A DNA stretch of 64,000 nucleotides from NCBI GenBank assembly GCA_031292385.1, contig JARLHE010000037.1, positions 33,573 to 97,572 of the forward strand, read 5' to 3'. The stretch's first letter is position 1, and every line of letters starts with the position of its first letter. Below, in pieces: positions 32,598-42,220 of the stretch. The position numbers were made by a program, and so were the translations under genes. Source of the DNA: Oligoflexia bacterium (GTDB lineage Bacteria; Bdellovibrionota; UBA1018). The notes beneath the pieces are model-generated. The model saw only the letters and a program-made list of their open reading frames with translations. It was not told where the DNA came from and ran no database searches.

Positions 32598-34367
32598 ATG
32601 AAGATGCGCGCAAGCTTCGGATTGATTCCGTTTATACTTTTTGTCTCATGTAGTTCAGGCTTCAATAAGCCCCAGACCAAGAGCGACATGATTCCTCCGG
32701 TCATCCGGGCCGTCGAGCAAACTCCGGATCAGCGGGCGGTTTCCGAGGCCCATGCCCAACACGTCATTATTTCCACCCAGGGCCGCGTCACGACTCAGAT
32801 CGCGAAAGGCATCCTGCAGCGGGGGGGAAATCTGGTCGATGCCGCGATCGCCGCATCCTTCGCGATCGGCGTGGAGCGACCCCATTCAACGGGGATCGGA
32901 GGCGGGGGATTTATGCTTTTCCGGGATGCCGCGACGGGGAAGGTTCATGTGCTCGACTTTCGGGAGCGTGCTCCCTCTCGGGCGAATGCCGAGGTGTTTT
33001 TGCGGAAAGACGGCAGTGTGACTCCGCTCGCGAGCGTCGAAGGGATCAGGTCGGTCGCGGTTCCGGGCTTTTTAAAGGCCATGGTCGAGCTTCATCGCAA
33101 GTTCGGAAAGCTTCCGCTCGAGGAGGTGATTGAGCCCGCGGCAAATCTCGCTGATTCGGGGGTGAAGGTTTATCCGGATCTTGCGGAGGCGATTTCGGAA
33201 AAGCGGGATTTGCTGGCCCGGTTTCCGGAAAGCCGCAAAATCTTCCTGCACAAGGACGGTACGCCTTATCAGCTGGGCGAGAAGCTGGTGCAGCGCGATT
33301 TGGCCCGAACGCTTCGTTGGCTCGCTCGAGCGTCCTTGGATGAGTGGGTGATTTCCGAGTTCAACGAGAAAATCGCCGGTGAGTCGATCCGTCGGAAGGG
33401 TCTTTTGACGATGAGCGATTTGAGCCGCTATTCGACACGCTGGCTTGACCCTCTTCTGGGCGGGTATAAGGACTACCAAATCATCTCCATGCCTCCGCCG
33501 AGCGGAGGCGGATTCCAGGTCGTCGAGACCTTGAATATTCTCGATCATTTCGGTTTATCCGATATGACCGCTCAGTCAGCGCCGTTTCTCCATCTTTTTG
33601 CTTCGGCGTCTCAATTGGTTTTCGCCGATCGCAGCCAATACCTGGGTGATCCGGCTTTCATTCGAGTCCCCATGAAGGATCTGACTTCCAAAGGCTATTC
33701 GCTTGAGCAAAGCCAGAGAATCGACTTGAATCATCACACTCCCTCGGATGTGGTGAATCCCGGGCGCCCAACCGCAAGGGAGTCGACGAGCACGACGCAT
33801 TTTTCGATGATGGACGATCAAGGGAACGTGATCGTTTCCACTCAAACGATCAACGGCTCTTTCGGATCGGGGATCGTGGTGCGAGGACTGGGGGTTGTCC
33901 TCAACGACGAAATGGACGATTTCTCGGCCAAGCCCGGCGTCGAAAACATGTACGGCGCGGTCGGCGGGGACGCGAATTCGATCGCGCCCGGAAAGACTCC
34001 CTTGAGCAGCATGGCTCCCACGATTGTCATTCAAAACAATAAGCCGGTGCTGGCGCTCGGCGCGCCGGGCGGGACGCGAATCGGGAGCTGCGTAGCCGAA
34101 GTCGCGCTTAATTTTTTGCAGTTTAAAATGTCCCTTTACGATGCGGTCAGCGCTTTCCGGATTCATCACCAATGGAAGCCCGATATTTTGAATATCGAAG
34201 CCCCCGGACCCTCGGCCGCGGCTTTCGAAGTGCTTCGAAAGGATGGCTACGCCATCAATCTCGCTCCTAAGGCCGTTCCCTGCCGGGTGATGGCTGTCGC
34301 GCGCGACAGCGGCGGTTTTGTCGGTGTTTCGGATCCGCGAGATGACGGGGCGAGCGCGGGCTTCTAA
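32598..34367 (+). CDS. ggt: Gamma-glutamyltransferase (lipoprotein-type)
   Basis: 589 aa. The N-terminus has a lipoprotein-type signal (LIPFILFVSCSSG, lipobox cysteine near 19). The large subunit contains GGNLVDAAIAASFAIGV and GGGGFML. Autocleavage would occur before T399 in STTHFSMMD, which becomes the N-terminal nucleophile of the small subunit. Small-subunit motifs NDEMDDFSAKPGVENMYG and PLSSMAPTIV match the E. coli enzyme closely. It hydrolyses or transfers the gamma-glutamyl group of glutathione, here probably anchored in the periplasm. Single gene after the terminator at 32510. Confidence 0.95.
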   Translation: MKMRASFGLIPFILFVSCSSGFNKPQTKSDMIPPVIRAVEQTPDQRAVSEAHAQHVIISTQGRVTTQIAKGILQRGGNLVDAAIAASFAIGVERPHSTGIGGGGFMLFRDAATGKVHVLDFRERAPSRANAEVFLRKDGSVTPLASVEGIRSVAVPGFLKAMVELHRKFGKLPLEEVIEPAANLADSGVKVYPDLAEAISEKRDLLARFPESRKIFLHKDGTPYQLGEKLVQRDLARTLRWLARASLDEWVISEFNEKIAGESIRRKGLLTMSDLSRYSTRWLDPLLGGYKDYQIISMPPPSGGGFQVVETLNILDHFGLSDMTAQSAPFLHLFASASQLVFADRSQYLGDPAFIRVPMKDLTSKGYSLEQSQRIDLNHHTPSDVVNPGRPTARESTSTTHFSMMDDQGNVIVSTQTINGSFGSGIVVRGLGVVLNDEMDDFSAKPGVENMYGAVGGDANSIAPGKTPLSSMAPTIVIQNNKPVLALGAPGGTRIGSCVAEVALNFLQFKMSLYDAVSAFRIHHQWKPDILNIEAPGPSAAAFEVLRKDGYAINLAPKAVPCRVMAVARDSGGFVGVSDPRDDGASAGF

Positions 34368-34377
34368 CCTGAACGCC

Positions 34378-35523
34378 CTAGGCGCGCTTTCTCGCAAGCA
34401 GCAGATGGACGGAATAGATTTCAAGCTGCCGGACGTGCTTGAAAAACAGCCAAGGAAGATGATTGATTCGGTCCTCGATGGTGAAACCGGCTTGTTCGTA
34501 GAGCCACTCGACCGCGCGGGCCGAATCGCCTCGAAGTTCGGCGGGTACGAGCGGCCTTAGGCGCTTCGAGACGAATTCGTGCCAAATATAAGGTCCGGTT
34601 TGTATGGCGATGCCGCCGGCCTTCAGAAGCTTGTGCTGCAATCTCGGCAGCGAGGCGGGTTCCTCGAGCATGTCAATGGCGTTTAAGACCAGGCAAAGAT
34701 CCCAGGATTCCGAAGCGAGGGGAGGGGCATCGATATCGCCTACGATGAAATCGCCGCTTCCGTCAAAACCCTTCGCGACGCGGAGTTTGAGCTTCCTTGC
34801 CGAATGGCCTTGAAGCAGGTCCTCCGGAATGGCGATGCTACCCGAGTACGGCATGCCCAGGGCGACGTGTCGGGCGAGCGCGATGCTGGAAAACGAGCTG
34901 TCGACGCCAAGATAGCTTTTTATGTAGGGTCTGATGACCGGATATATTCCGCCGACGCCGCAGCCGAGCTCGACGACGGTGCTCATGCTTTCGCCCTGCT
35001 TCGCGAGCCGCGAAACCCATTGGCCGATTTGAACGATGGGGCTTTTGTCCCAGTATTCGCGGATCAGGGAATCGATGAGCGGGCTCGCTTCGCCGGATCT
35101 CGGCTTCCACCAGCGCTCTCCGCTTTCGTCGCCGGCACTCAAATAATGGTTCATCAAATACAGGGCCATGACCCTTTGGGCCTCAAGGTCTTCCTCTACT
35201 TGCTCGATCTCGATTTCGGCTTTCGCGGTCAGAAAATCATCCCGGTATTCGAGGGGGATTTCCGGGAGCGGGACGAGCCGGGAGATTCCTTTGACGTGGC
35301 TGACGAGGTATTCGGAAACGTTCTCGACCAGCAGGACGATTCCGGAAATGATCGGGTAGCGGCTTCCGCAATCCTTGCACGTCAAGTTTCCGGAACGCAC
35401 TTCGTAAACCTCTGTGCGCTGTTGCGGCGGGTGGTTTGACGCGAGCTTGAGTTTGCCGGCGCAGCGATCCTTGCCCTTTCTTTTCTTCGGGCAGCGGAGG
35501 AACGGTAGCGTGGTGTTCAGCAC
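34378..35523 (-). CDS. SAM-dependent methyltransferase with N-terminal Zn-ribbon
   Basis: 381 aa from a GTG at 35523 with AAGGAC upstream. Residues 1-70 carry FLRC...DRC and LTCKDCGSRYPIISGIVLL, a Trm112-like zinc-ribbon. The class I methyltransferase core begins with VVELGCGVGGIYP (SAM-binding loop) and continues with YLGVDSS, GDIDAPPLASESWDLCLVLNAIDML and a post-core strand. Trm112-type ribbons fused to methyltransferases occur in lipid, quinone and peptide modifiers; the substrate here is unknown. Converges with ggt, 10 bases apart. Confidence 0.85.
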   Translation of the reverse strand: MLNTTLPFLRCPKKRKGKDRCAGKLKLASNHPPQQRTEVYEVRSGNLTCKDCGSRYPIISGIVLLVENVSEYLVSHVKGISRLVPLPEIPLEYRDDFLTAKAEIEIEQVEEDLEAQRVMALYLMNHYLSAGDESGERWWKPRSGEASPLIDSLIREYWDKSPIVQIGQWVSRLAKQGESMSTVVELGCGVGGIYPVIRPYIKSYLGVDSSFSSIALARHVALGMPYSGSIAIPEDLLQGHSARKLKLRVAKGFDGSGDFIVGDIDAPPLASESWDLCLVLNAIDMLEEPASLPRLQHKLLKAGGIAIQTGPYIWHEFVSKRLRPLVPAELRGDSARAVEWLYEQAGFTIEDRINHLPWLFFKHVRQLEIYSVHLLLARKRA

Positions 35524-35556
35524 GATCGGGAGTCCTTAAGACATGAGGTTAAGCCG

Positions 35557-38385
35557 TTAGGCGACGGTTTTCTTCGGCGCGGCCTTTACCGCGGTGAGCT
35601 CGTTTTGCAAACGTATGATACTTCTTTTGTACTCGGCTTCGCGAGCATCTTTTTCGACCATTTGGCGTTTTAGCAGCTCGAGCTCCTGCTTTTTCGCGGC
35701 GAGGGCCTTTTCCGCGACCACTGCATTTTTCTGAGCCCGGGTCAGCTCGCGCTGCTGAGCGGCGTTCTGCTGGGTGCTTGGGGCGCTTTGCGCGCGGCGG
35801 TTCAGGCGCTCGATTTCTTCTTTGAGAGCCTCGATTTGGCGTTGGTTGTGCTCGTTCTTTACGCGCATCTGGACTTCGCTCGCCGCGCTTTCTCCGGAAG
35901 TTTCCTTATCCGCCCGGATTCGTTGCTGCATGGCGGCCATGAGCTCCTTCATGCGTTCGACATTGGCATTGCGCTGGTTGACCTGGTGCCGCGCTTGCCG
36001 AAGTTCCTCGGTCAACGCGGTTTCACGGGTTTTGAACGCGAATTCCTTCTTGCGGAAGGCGGCGGCGAGCTCGCGACTCAGCTCGTTGATCCTCGCCTTT
36101 TCGTGGAAGACTTCCCGGAGCATGCCATCGACGTGCTTTTTCGCCTTTTCTTCAGGCAGTTCGGCTTTCAGCTCCTCGATGTTGCTGATGAAGCCGTTCA
36201 AATTCTTATCGAGTTTTCGGGTCTCTTCGTCGAGCTCGCGTTGCACCTCCTCAACCGTGAGGTCGTCACGCAATGCCGCCGGTGATGCTTCGGCGGACTC
36301 GCCGGGTAATGCTTGAGAAGTGTCTGGCGATATTGGCGGAACTTCGCTTGGCGGTGCGGCGATCGCCGACGCGTCAGCCGGAGCTTGCTCGGGCCGAGCC
36401 GCGACATCGGGCGATTTGAAATTAGCCATTTTCGGCCTGACGTGACCGGCCTGCAGGCGCCGGATCTCGGCTTGGGCCTCGCCCAAATCGACTTCGAATT
36501 CGCGGCAGCGCTTCTGGAAAAGGCGCGCGGTTTCGCGCTCACGGATGAGGGACGGGGCGATAGATGTTTTGCTTGGGGCCGCCGTCTGGGGTTCCGCTTC
36601 CGTTTTCCCGGTCGCTGCTTTCTGCAATTCGATTTCGGCTAGCCGTGATTTCAAAAGTCGGGCGTCCTGTTCGGCGAGCTGCCTTTGATCCTCCGCCGCG
36701 CGAAGCCGGGTTTCGAGCTCGCGGGTCCGGGTGATGTAGAATTCCACCGCTTTGCTCGAGTCATCGAGCTTCTTTTCCAGCTGGTGATTCGGCATCGCCG
36801 CGGTGTCCAGGATCTGGTAGTCCATAAGCCGGGATGCGACTTGGGTGGCGACTTGGGAGTCGGGCAGAAAGTTTTCGAGCTCGACGGTGACTTCGGACTT
36901 CGGGATCGTGCCGGTGAAGATGCTCTCGGCGGCGGATCTGGACATGACCTGGCAAAGAATCGAAATAGATTCGTTTCGGGTTGTCTCGGGTTTCATAAGG
37001 ATTTCGACTTGATCCTTCGTCAGCAAGGCCTGTTTCGATTCTTGGGTATCGTCATCGCCCTCGGCAAGGGAAAGCGCTTCGGCGATTTTCGGTTCCGGCA
37101 CCACGGTCGATACCAGTTTCGCGAATTGGAGTTTCGGCAGGCCTTCGGCGAGCGCTTTCGCGATTTCCCTCGGCGGCAGGCCGTCGGTGATGATTTCCGA
37201 ATACCGATCCTTTGGAAGGGCGGAGGTAATCGCCTTTGCCAGTTCATCTCTCGGAAGGCCCGCGCTGATGGCTTCCATCAGGTCGTCTTCGCTCATTCGC
37301 GAAACCACGATTTCTCCGACTTTCTTGAGGGGCATCGCGGAGACGATCGCCTTCGCCAGTTCTTCCGGGGTAAGGTTGTCAATGACGGCTTTTGCGGTCT
37401 CTTCGTTCGCCAGGTTCGAGCTTGAGAGCAGCCGCTCCATTGTTTCAGGAGTGTGAGCTTTTCTGAGCGCGGCGACGGCTAGCAACGGCTCGTTTTGGGC
37501 GAGCGCCTTCGCTTCTTGGAGAAGGGAGAGGAGGTTACCGGCATTGTTGTCCGCGTTTGATCCGGATACCAGAACGGCGTTGGCCTGGGGCGCCGGAGAA
37601 TCGCCTCTGACCACGGTGCTTTCGACATTCGTTTCTTGCTGAGGCCCACCTTTCGCGACTTGTTGAGCTTCCTGCCGGGAGTCTTCCGCCGAGAGACGGG
37701 TTTCGGCTTCGGCCAAGACGGCCTGGGCGCTGATCCTTTCTTCTGGCGACGTCGCCGCTTCGATCAGTTTTCGCGCGTTTGACCGACGGTTTTCGAGCAG
37801 TTCCGTGTAGGCGACATCGCCCAGTTCCACGTATTCACGGTCTGGCGAGACAGTCGAGCTGTCCCGGGAAACGAATACGCATTCGATCGGCGCCGGAGCC
37901 CGGAGCCGATTCGCTTTGAGCGGGAAGGAAATGGAAAATTCGGCGTATTTGGAGAATATGTCGAGCTTCAGCGTCACTTCGGCCGTGAATTTCGCGATAA
38001 TGTAAAGCGACTTGACGAGCGATGGCGATTCCATCGAATCTTTCGGAAATTCATGATCCGAGAATTCCGATATGACGTCGCTGTAGGCGGGATCGAAAGT
38101 GAAGCCGACCGAGGCGAGCGCCTTCTCTCCGTCAGCCGCGAACTCGATCGCGACCGGATCTCTCGGCGACTGTGCGCCTTCAAACATTCCCTGGTTCTGG
38201 CAGGCTTCGGTTACAGCAACGCTCAGCGCGTACCTGAAGGACGCGATCGGTATGCCCGAACCGGCGGCGATCGCCGAGAGCAGGTCGGTCACGCGGCCGA
38301 TCTGATGCTGAGAAAAGATGTTTTCGTAGTAGATCTTTACCTCGGGTCCGACTGATGCGGCGATTCCGAATTGAGGTTTATTCAT
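35557..38385 (-). CDS. Large coiled-coil protein with helical repeats
   Basis: 942 aa from the ATG at 38385, which overlaps the upstream stop by 8 bases. Residues 1-190 form a globular domain; ALSVAVTEACQNQGMFEG resembles the N-box of RsbW/GHKL kinases (ALSEAVTNA...), so a degenerate anti-sigma-type ATPase fold is possible. At about 300-460 a degenerate 19-20 residue repeat of the type LxxDELAKAIxSxLPK occurs several times. From ~520 to the end it is mainly Glu/Arg/Gln-rich coiled coil with a Pro/Ala-rich break near 640-700. No membrane segment. Probably a cytoplasmic scaffold; paired with the 38378-39253 gene. Confidence 0.8.
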   Translation of the reverse strand: MNKPQFGIAASVGPEVKIYYENIFSQHQIGRVTDLLSAIAAGSGIPIASFRYALSVAVTEACQNQGMFEGAQSPRDPVAIEFAADGEKALASVGFTFDPAYSDVISEFSDHEFPKDSMESPSLVKSLYIIAKFTAEVTLKLDIFSKYAEFSISFPLKANRLRAPAPIECVFVSRDSSTVSPDREYVELGDVAYTELLENRRSNARKLIEAATSPEERISAQAVLAEAETRLSAEDSRQEAQQVAKGGPQQETNVESTVVRGDSPAPQANAVLVSGSNADNNAGNLLSLLQEAKALAQNEPLLAVAALRKAHTPETMERLLSSSNLANEETAKAVIDNLTPEELAKAIVSAMPLKKVGEIVVSRMSEDDLMEAISAGLPRDELAKAITSALPKDRYSEIITDGLPPREIAKALAEGLPKLQFAKLVSTVVPEPKIAEALSLAEGDDDTQESKQALLTKDQVEILMKPETTRNESISILCQVMSRSAAESIFTGTIPKSEVTVELENFLPDSQVATQVASRLMDYQILDTAAMPNHQLEKKLDDSSKAVEFYITRTRELETRLRAAEDQRQLAEQDARLLKSRLAEIELQKAATGKTEAEPQTAAPSKTSIAPSLIRERETARLFQKRCREFEVDLGEAQAEIRRLQAGHVRPKMANFKSPDVAARPEQAPADASAIAAPPSEVPPISPDTSQALPGESAEASPAALRDDLTVEEVQRELDEETRKLDKNLNGFISNIEELKAELPEEKAKKHVDGMLREVFHEKARINELSRELAAAFRKKEFAFKTRETALTEELRQARHQVNQRNANVERMKELMAAMQQRIRADKETSGESAASEVQMRVKNEHNQRQIEALKEEIERLNRRAQSAPSTQQNAAQQRELTRAQKNAVVAEKALAAKKQELELLKRQMVEKDAREAEYKRSIIRLQNELTAVKAAPKKTVA

Positions 38386-39253
38386 CGATAAACCCCTGTT
38401 CGCCGTAGATGCTCGGAGCGGGCGCATCCATTTTGATCAGTTCCGCGTTGACCCGGCTCAGGCGCGAGATCAGCTTGCGCGTGCTTTTTCCGCCGTTCCC
38501 CGGTTCGTGAAGCAATTCCATTATGCGTTGCAGCGACAGCGAGCGGGTCTCGGCGGATGGAATCGCCGCGCGGATTAAGCGAACGAGCTCGGCCGTTTCG
38601 CCCTGGTTGGAGAAGCGCGCCGTGCCGAATACCGTGTTATCGAAAACCTGTTCCCGGATATTTTTCAAGGCCGTCAGGTCGCAATAGCCCAAGTGGAGAG
38701 CGAAGAATACCGCGGTGCTTGCGCGAAGAAGCGCCAGTTCGAAAAGCTCGATGTTTTCCTCGGCCGATCGAACGAGTTTTTCCGGGGGCAGGGGATCGCA
38801 AACTTCTTCCGCGAAAAAGCAGAGAAAGAAGGGCTCGATTTGAACTCCCTTGCTCCAAAGGGGACCGGTTACCTGAAGCACGGCATCGTCAAGCTGGTAT
38901 TGCGGAACGGGGAGAACGACCTCCAGGTCACCGGAGTTTGTTTTTACGCCGTATTTTTGACGGGTCGTGAGGAGATTGCGGACTTTGGCGCCCGCGTTTT
39001 GGAAGGGGATGATTTGCTTGACGAATTCGGGGAGATAGAAATTCTCGAGCGGCCTGTTTTTTTCGAGATCGGTCGGACTGAAAAACTGCAAAGGCGCTTT
39101 GATGGCGACGAATTTCTGGTTTTTCGGAAGATAGACGTACACCGGAGTCAAAAGAATGCCGTACGGTTCGCAGGTCGCGACCTCAACACGTCTTAATGAG
39201 GCGAGGGCCTCTTTCGGCAGCTTTTTTCGACTAAATTGCACACGGTCTCCCAT
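38378..39253 (-). CDS. Unrecognised protein coupled to the coiled-coil gene
   Basis: 291 aa. No family recognised. The first 60 residues look like a small beta domain (VATCEPYGILLTPVYVYLPK), possibly PilZ-like in outline but without the RxxxR/DxSxxG signature. The C-terminal third is helical with SLSLQRIMELLHEPGNGG. No signal or membrane segment. The end overlaps the coiled-coil gene by 8 bases, so the two products are likely made together and may interact. Possibly part of the same apparatus as the MotAB/FHA operon 4 kb away; that link is inference. Confidence 0.68.
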   Translation of the reverse strand: MGDRVQFSRKKLPKEALASLRRVEVATCEPYGILLTPVYVYLPKNQKFVAIKAPLQFFSPTDLEKNRPLENFYLPEFVKQIIPFQNAGAKVRNLLTTRQKYGVKTNSGDLEVVLPVPQYQLDDAVLQVTGPLWSKGVQIEPFFLCFFAEEVCDPLPPEKLVRSAEENIELFELALLRASTAVFFALHLGYCDLTALKNIREQVFDNTVFGTARFSNQGETAELVRLIRAAIPSAETRSLSLQRIMELLHEPGNGGKSTRKLISRLSRVNAELIKMDAPAPSIYGEQGFIDE

Positions 39254-39349
39254 AAGGGGTTTCGGCGTTTAATTGAGAAAAGTTTACGTTTTGGGGCACG
39301 GATATTGAACAAGAAGTCGTCAATAATCTAACCCCCACAGGAGGCTATT

Positions 39350-39757
39350 ATGTTTAAAGGGACTGCTCTGTTCATTGGATTGCTTGCGTCATTGATTTCG
39401 GTTTCTTCGGTCGTCCGCGCGGATGAAGCCGCGGATCCGGCGAAGGGCGCATTAAGTGATGCCTGTCGAACCGATATCAAACAGTTTTGCAGCGATGTCA
39501 CCGCGGGCGGCGGCAGAGTCATGGCGTGCCTCAAGGCGCATGAAGACAAGCTCTCAGCAGGGTGTTCGGCGCAATGGCAGGCCGCTCGTACGCAGGTAAA
39601 ATCCAAAATGCAGGCTTCGCGTGCAGCGTGCGGAGCGGATATTCAGAAATTCTGCGGTAACGCCATGGGACCTAAGGAAATCGGAAGCTGCTTGGACAGT
39701 CATACGTCCGATTTGTCCGATAGCTGCAAAAGCTACAGAAGCGGCAATAAAGGCTGA
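39350..39757 (+). CDS. Exported cysteine-rich repeat protein
   Basis: 135 aa. A Sec signal peptide (LFIGLLASLISVSSVVRADE) is followed by two copies of the GLG1-type cysteine-rich repeat: DACRTDIKQFCSDV...ACLKAHEDKLSAGC and AACGADIQKFCGNA...SCLDSHTSDLSDSC. Each repeat has four cysteines that should form two disulfides in the periplasm. Such small proteins are common in proteobacteria and of unknown role. AGGAGG precedes the ATG; a perfect hairpin terminator follows. Confidence 0.88.
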   Translation: MFKGTALFIGLLASLISVSSVVRADEAADPAKGALSDACRTDIKQFCSDVTAGGGRVMACLKAHEDKLSAGCSAQWQAARTQVKSKMQASRAACGADIQKFCGNAMGPKEIGSCLDSHTSDLSDSCKSYRSGNKG

Positions 39758-39770
39758 TTAGGAAATTAGA

Positions 39771-39803
39771 AATGGAGTGCCGCCAAACTGGCGGCACTCC
39801 ATT
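39771..39803. terminator. Bidirectional hairpin terminator
   Basis: AATGGAGTGCCGCCA and TGGCGGCACTCCATT are perfect 15-base arms around AAC, between the convergent genes ending at 39757 and 39830. The U-tract is short in both directions, but the stem is exceptionally strong. Confidence 0.8.
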
Positions 39804-39829
39804 CTCTGTGGTTGCCCCGATCCGACGGT

Positions 39830-40672
39830 TTAGTACGTCGGAAGCGGTTGCTGGTGGAGAGCCGCGTTGAAGAGCTTCCAGGCGAAGGCGGTGTCGTCGG
39901 TATCCGGCGTGACTCCAAGGCCGTCGAGATCGGCTTGGGTCATCGTGGGGTGAACTCCCGAGAGCACGACAAATCCGGTGCCCGACCACATTTCGCTGAT
40001 CGCGGGATCACCGGTCGGATATTTGGCGATGACGCCGGTACTAGGAGTAACCGGGCCGCCGTACCAAAGGATCGGCATCGTCGTTGAATCGGGGAAGGAT
40101 TCGACCGTGCTTTGGTAATTCACGCCCTGGTTTTCGAGCTGGTAGTAATTTTCCAATGGCCCGTCCACGACGCCGAATCCGTAGCTGACGTCTTGTCCCG
40201 CGGCGGGAGCAGGCGCGACCGCGATGAATGCGCCGGCGCAAAAGCCGATATAGCTTACGCCATATTGTTGGACGGCCGCGCGAAGATTGGCGTGGGTCTG
40301 GGCGCTCACGCTGCCTGCTTCGGTTCCGCCCTCTCCTCCCGGAAAGACAAACATTCCGAATTGGGTCAGTTGCGACAGTGTCATGGCATCCAGTTGCGCT
40401 GACGTGACGGCTTGATAACTGACGCCGTTATTTTTGAAGATGGTCTGGATGGAGTCGGTCTCGGTGCTCCAAGTTCCGTCTCCAACGAAGAGCATCGCAT
40501 CGGTGGTCCAGCTTCTCTGTACCGCGGTGGTTGGCGCTCCGGGCAGGGATCCTGCTCCGGAACTTGTGGGCGCGCCCGGAGTTCCGCCTCCGCTTCCAGA
40601 GCAAGCCTGGAAGGGGAACGTGACCAAGGCTAAAATGATCGCGCCCAGGTAATTCGTTTTTTTGAACACCAT
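39830..40672 (-). CDS. Lipoprotein with BPL_N (glutamine-amidotransferase-like) domain
   Basis: 280 aa. Lipoprotein signal ending FQACSGSGGG (lipobox cysteine near 24), a Gly/Ser/Pro-rich linker, then a class I glutamine-amidotransferase-like fold from about residue 58: MLFVGDGTWS, MFVFPGGEGGTEAG and the nucleophile-elbow SYIGFCAGAFIA with a cysteine, plus HPTM near the C-terminus. This is the BPL_N-type domain seen in biotin-ligase-like exported proteins. Probably periplasmic, perhaps acting on peptides or surface amides. Activity not established for the family. Confidence 0.84.
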   Translation of the reverse strand: MVFKKTNYLGAIILALVTFPFQACSGSGGGTPGAPTSSGAGSLPGAPTTAVQRSWTTDAMLFVGDGTWSTETDSIQTIFKNNGVSYQAVTSAQLDAMTLSQLTQFGMFVFPGGEGGTEAGSVSAQTHANLRAAVQQYGVSYIGFCAGAFIAVAPAPAAGQDVSYGFGVVDGPLENYYQLENQGVNYQSTVESFPDSTTMPILWYGGPVTPSTGVIAKYPTGDPAISEMWSGTGFVVLSGVHPTMTQADLDGLGVTPDTDDTAFAWKLFNAALHQQPLPTY

Positions 40673-40782
40673 TTCTCACACTCTCTTTCTCTAATGGGTG
40701 GAAACCCATCCTTTCGAAAGTGCGTCGAAATTGCGAGCAAGCGGCTGGGATGTTTACAGAAAACTTACACTGGCCATATTTT

Positions 40783-42198
40783 TTATCGCCGCTTCCAAAC
40801 GGAGCGGATCCAGGCTTCGATTTCCTTGATTTCGGTGGGGATCCCGGCGGAAAGATTGCGGAAGCCGGTTTTCGTGACGACGACGTCGTCTTCGATGCGG
40901 ACGCCGATGCCGCGAAATCGCGCCGGAACCGTGAGATCGTCCGCTTGAAAGTACAATCCCGGTTCGACGGTGAGAACCATTCCGGCTTCGAGTTTTCCGT
41001 ACTTGTAGGCTTCGGCCCGGGCTTGCGCGCAATCGTGAACGTCCAGGCCGAGCATGTGGCTCACGTTGTGAAGCGAATACCGCTTGTAGAACTGGTTTTC
41101 GTCCTTCAGCGCTTCTTCCGCCGAGGTGGGAAGGATTCCGAGGGCTTCGAGCCCTTCCGCCAGGACCTTCATAGCGGCCCGGTTGGGTGCCATGAAATCA
41201 TTTCCGGGCTTTACCGCCTTGAACGCGGCTTTCTGCGCCGAAAGCACCAGATTATAGATCGTCGCCTGCTCGCGCGAGAACTTTCCGCCGATCGGAAGCG
41301 TGCGGGTGATGTCGGCGGTGTAGAGGGAATTGCCCTCGATTCCGGCATCCAGCAGGAGTAGGTCGCCTTTACGGAGGTGGCCGTCGTTTTTCTTCCAATG
41401 GAGCGTGCAGGCGTGCGCGCCCGAGGCGACGATCGAGCCGTAGCCGACGTCGTTTCCTTCCATCCGGGCGCGGGTGAAGAAAACCCCTTCGAGTTCGCGC
41501 TCGGTCTTGGCGGTTTTCATGCGCCGAATGACGTCTTCGAAGCCGCGATGGGTCGCGCGCACGACGGCGGCGAGCTCGTTGATTTCTTCTTTGTCCTTGA
41601 TGAGCCGCATTTCGGACAGGACGGTCCCGAGCTCTTCGTCGCGCCGGGGTTGCTCGGTTGCGGAAGAGGCCAGCCAGCTTTCGAGCATCCGCGAATGTCC
41701 GCGCAGCACACGAACTCTTCCGTTCGCGGCTTTCACGAAGGCCTCGAGCTCGGCTAACGGGCGGGTATCGCTGACGCCGTATTTGGCTCGGCTTTCCGGC
41801 ACGCCGAGGCGCGCGCCCTCCCAGAGCTCGCCCTTGACCCGGTCGGTGAAAAAGGTCGCGTCCGTTTTTCCCGGATTGGGCTCAACGAAAAGAATTTCCC
41901 GATGGCCTCCGCCGCCGGTCGGGGCGAGCGCCAGGACGCAATCGGGCTCTAGGTTGCCGGTCAGGTAGAAAAAGTCGGTGCCCGGTCGGAAGCTGTAGAA
42001 GGTGTCGTTCGCGCGCACCTTTAAATGCCCGGTCGGGATCAAGAGCAGCTCACCGGGAAATTTTCCCGAGAGCGTTTCCCGGCGGCGCCTGAAATTCCCG
42101 GGATTCCGGATTTTCTTGGGCAATTTGCCCGCTGGCTTTTTCCAGTTCGTGAGCATGAAGGAAACAAGATTGGGAGGGTTCAGAGTGTCGTGGCTCAT
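40783..42198 (-). CDS. pepP: Xaa-Pro aminopeptidase (aminopeptidase P)
   Basis: 471 aa. N-terminal creatinase-like domain with FLYLTGNLEPDCVLAL-type strand (FFYLTGNLEPDCV) followed by the pita-bread metallopeptidase domain. Dinuclear metal ligands are visible: LLDAGIEGNSLYTADITRT (two Asp), HNVSHMLGLDVHD (His), LTVEPGLYF (Glu) and GVRIEDDVVV (Glu). It removes N-terminal residues before proline, using Mn2+ or similar. Cytosolic; encoded 22 bases after the carbonic anhydrase gene on the same strand. Confidence 0.94.
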   Translation of the reverse strand: MSHDTLNPPNLVSFMLTNWKKPAGKLPKKIRNPGNFRRRRETLSGKFPGELLLIPTGHLKVRANDTFYSFRPGTDFFYLTGNLEPDCVLALAPTGGGGHREILFVEPNPGKTDATFFTDRVKGELWEGARLGVPESRAKYGVSDTRPLAELEAFVKAANGRVRVLRGHSRMLESWLASSATEQPRRDEELGTVLSEMRLIKDKEEINELAAVVRATHRGFEDVIRRMKTAKTERELEGVFFTRARMEGNDVGYGSIVASGAHACTLHWKKNDGHLRKGDLLLLDAGIEGNSLYTADITRTLPIGGKFSREQATIYNLVLSAQKAAFKAVKPGNDFMAPNRAAMKVLAEGLEALGILPTSAEEALKDENQFYKRYSLHNVSHMLGLDVHDCAQARAEAYKYGKLEAGMVLTVEPGLYFQADDLTVPARFRGIGVRIEDDVVVTKTGFRNLSAGIPTEIKEIEAWIRSVWKRR

Positions 42199-42220
42199 GC
42201 GTTTGAACTTACCACAGAGC

